Source of the DNA: Pyrinomonadaceae bacterium
GTDB lineage: Bacteria > Acidobacteriota > Blastocatellia > Pyrinomonadales > Pyrinomonadaceae
NCBI GenBank assembly: GCA_018060305.1
Contig: JAGOWF010000009.1
Location: forward strand, 7,902 to 20,200
Length of the DNA stretch: 12,299 bases
Reading direction: 5' to 3'
The notes under the pieces are model-generated. The model was given only the letters and a program-made list of their open reading frames with translations, was not told where the DNA came from and did not search any database. The position numbers and the translations under genes were made by a program. Shown one piece after another: positions 11,584 to 12,299 of the stretch. The first letter of the stretch is position 1, and each line of letters begins with the position of its first letter.

Positions 11584-12299
11584 ATGGAACTTTTAGACTC
11601 ATTAAACCCGCAACAGGCCGAGGCCGTGCAGGCGACTGACGGGCCGCTGCTTATTCTCGCGGGTGCGGGTTCGGGCAAGACGCGCGTGATAACGGTGCGT
11701 ATCGCGTATCTTATTGCGGAAAAAGGTGTTCCGCCGCACAACATTCTGGCGGTGACCTTCACCAACAAGGCCGCCGGCGAGATGCGCGAGCGGGTCGAAA
11801 ACCTGTTACGCGGGCAAAAATTGCCATCGGCGCCGCTGATATCGACATTTCACAGCCTGTGCGTCCGTATTTTGAGGGCCGATATCGAGAAACTTGAGGA
11901 AGGGTACAAGCGCTCGTTTACCATCTATGACACGGACGATTCGACCAAGGTCATAAAGGCTTGCATCAAGGATCTCGGGCTTGACGACAAACAGACTCCG
12001 CCGAGGAACGTGCGCAACGCCATCTCGGCCGCCAAGAACCGCGGCGAAGATCACGAGATGTTTGCGTCAAAGATCGAATACGGCGACGAGAAAAAAGCGA
12101 CGATCGCGCGCATCTTCAGGATGTATGACGAACGGCTGCTGATGGCGAACGCCCTCGACTTTGACGATCTGCTCATCAAAGCCGTCAGGCTGCTCCGCAA
12201 ATCGCCGGAAACACGGGAAAAATATAACGACCGCTTCAAATACATCCTCGTTGACGAATATCAGGACACGAACGCGCTGCAATTCGCGCTCATCAGCTA
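11584..12299 (+). CDS. UvrD/PcrA/Rep-family DNA helicase (3' truncated by window end)
   Basis: Superfamily 1A 3'-5' DNA helicase used in repair and replication-fork maintenance. Only the first 238 residues are in the window, out of roughly 700 usual for the family. Visible motifs: the Q-motif LNPQQAEAV (7-15), Walker A AGAGSGKT (26-33), motif Ia VTFTNKAAGEM (57-67), motif Ib STFHSLCVRIL (87-97), and motif II VDEYQDTN (223-230). The region LDFDDLLIKAVRLL (191-204) is also typical. The pattern fits PcrA/UvrD better than RecB or AddA, but Rep cannot be excluded from this part. The start at 11584 follows the decamer hairpin, and no Shine-Dalgarno sequence is seen. Confidence 0.93.
   Translation, partial: MELLDSLNPQQAEAVQATDGPLLILAGAGSGKTRVITVRIAYLIAEKGVPPHNILAVTFTNKAAGEMRERVENLLRGQKLPSAPLISTFHSLCVRILRADIEKLEEGYKRSFTIYDTDDSTKVIKACIKDLGLDDKQTPPRNVRNAISAAKNRGEDHEMFASKIEYGDEKKATIARIFRMYDERLLMANALDFDDLLIKAVRLLRKSPETREKYNDRFKYILVDEYQDTNALQFALIS

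Overview
The window reads as one continuous, gene-dense bacterial chromosome segment with GC-rich codon use. It carries single-copy housekeeping genes: pth, rpsF, rpsR, rplI, dnaB, sucC, pepA, smpB, tRNA-Gln and a uvrD/pcrA-type helicase. The order pth-rpsF-rpsR-rplI-dnaB is a conserved bacterial cluster. The abundance of intergenic inverted repeats built from short GAACTTTGAAC-like or ACACAGAT-like units suggests an environmental lineage such as Acidobacteriota (Blastocatellia-like). That placement is an inference from style, not from a marker comparison.

Left part (1-4168, all + strand): peptidyl-tRNA hydrolase is followed by ribosomal proteins bS6, bS18 and bL9. An inverted repeat fills the gap in front of each ribosomal protein gene. 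A rho-independent terminator closes the cluster after rplI. A compact BrnT/BrnA toxin-antitoxin operon with its own promoter and terminator sits between rplI and the replicative helicase gene dnaB.

Middle part (4169-9389): an 81-bp palindromic element separates dnaB from a YfiT/DinB-like metal-dependent hydrolase. On the minus strand runs a long close-packed series smpB - pepA - lipoprotein - sucC - DUF433 - DUF5615 (PIN-like). The last two form a second toxin-antitoxin pair. sucC has no adjacent sucD.

Right part (9390-12299): a second, inverted copy of the 80-bp palindromic element lies between smpB and a tRNA-Gln(CTG) gene. Then come a YbgC-type thioesterase, a tiny single-span membrane protein whose 3' end is interrupted by a 239-bp MITE-like element with an 8-bp target duplication, a two-copy 114-bp tandem repeat, an isochorismatase-family hydrolase, and the 5' part of a UvrD/PcrA helicase that runs off the end.

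The genes cover translation (pth, S6, S18, L9, SmpB, tRNA), replication and repair (DnaB, UvrD-like), central metabolism (SucC) and peptide turnover (PepA). The unusual layer is intergenic: six structurally similar leader hairpins with different sequences, two copies of an oriented palindromic element, one precisely delimited MITE-like insertion, and two toxin-antitoxin modules embedded among housekeeping genes.
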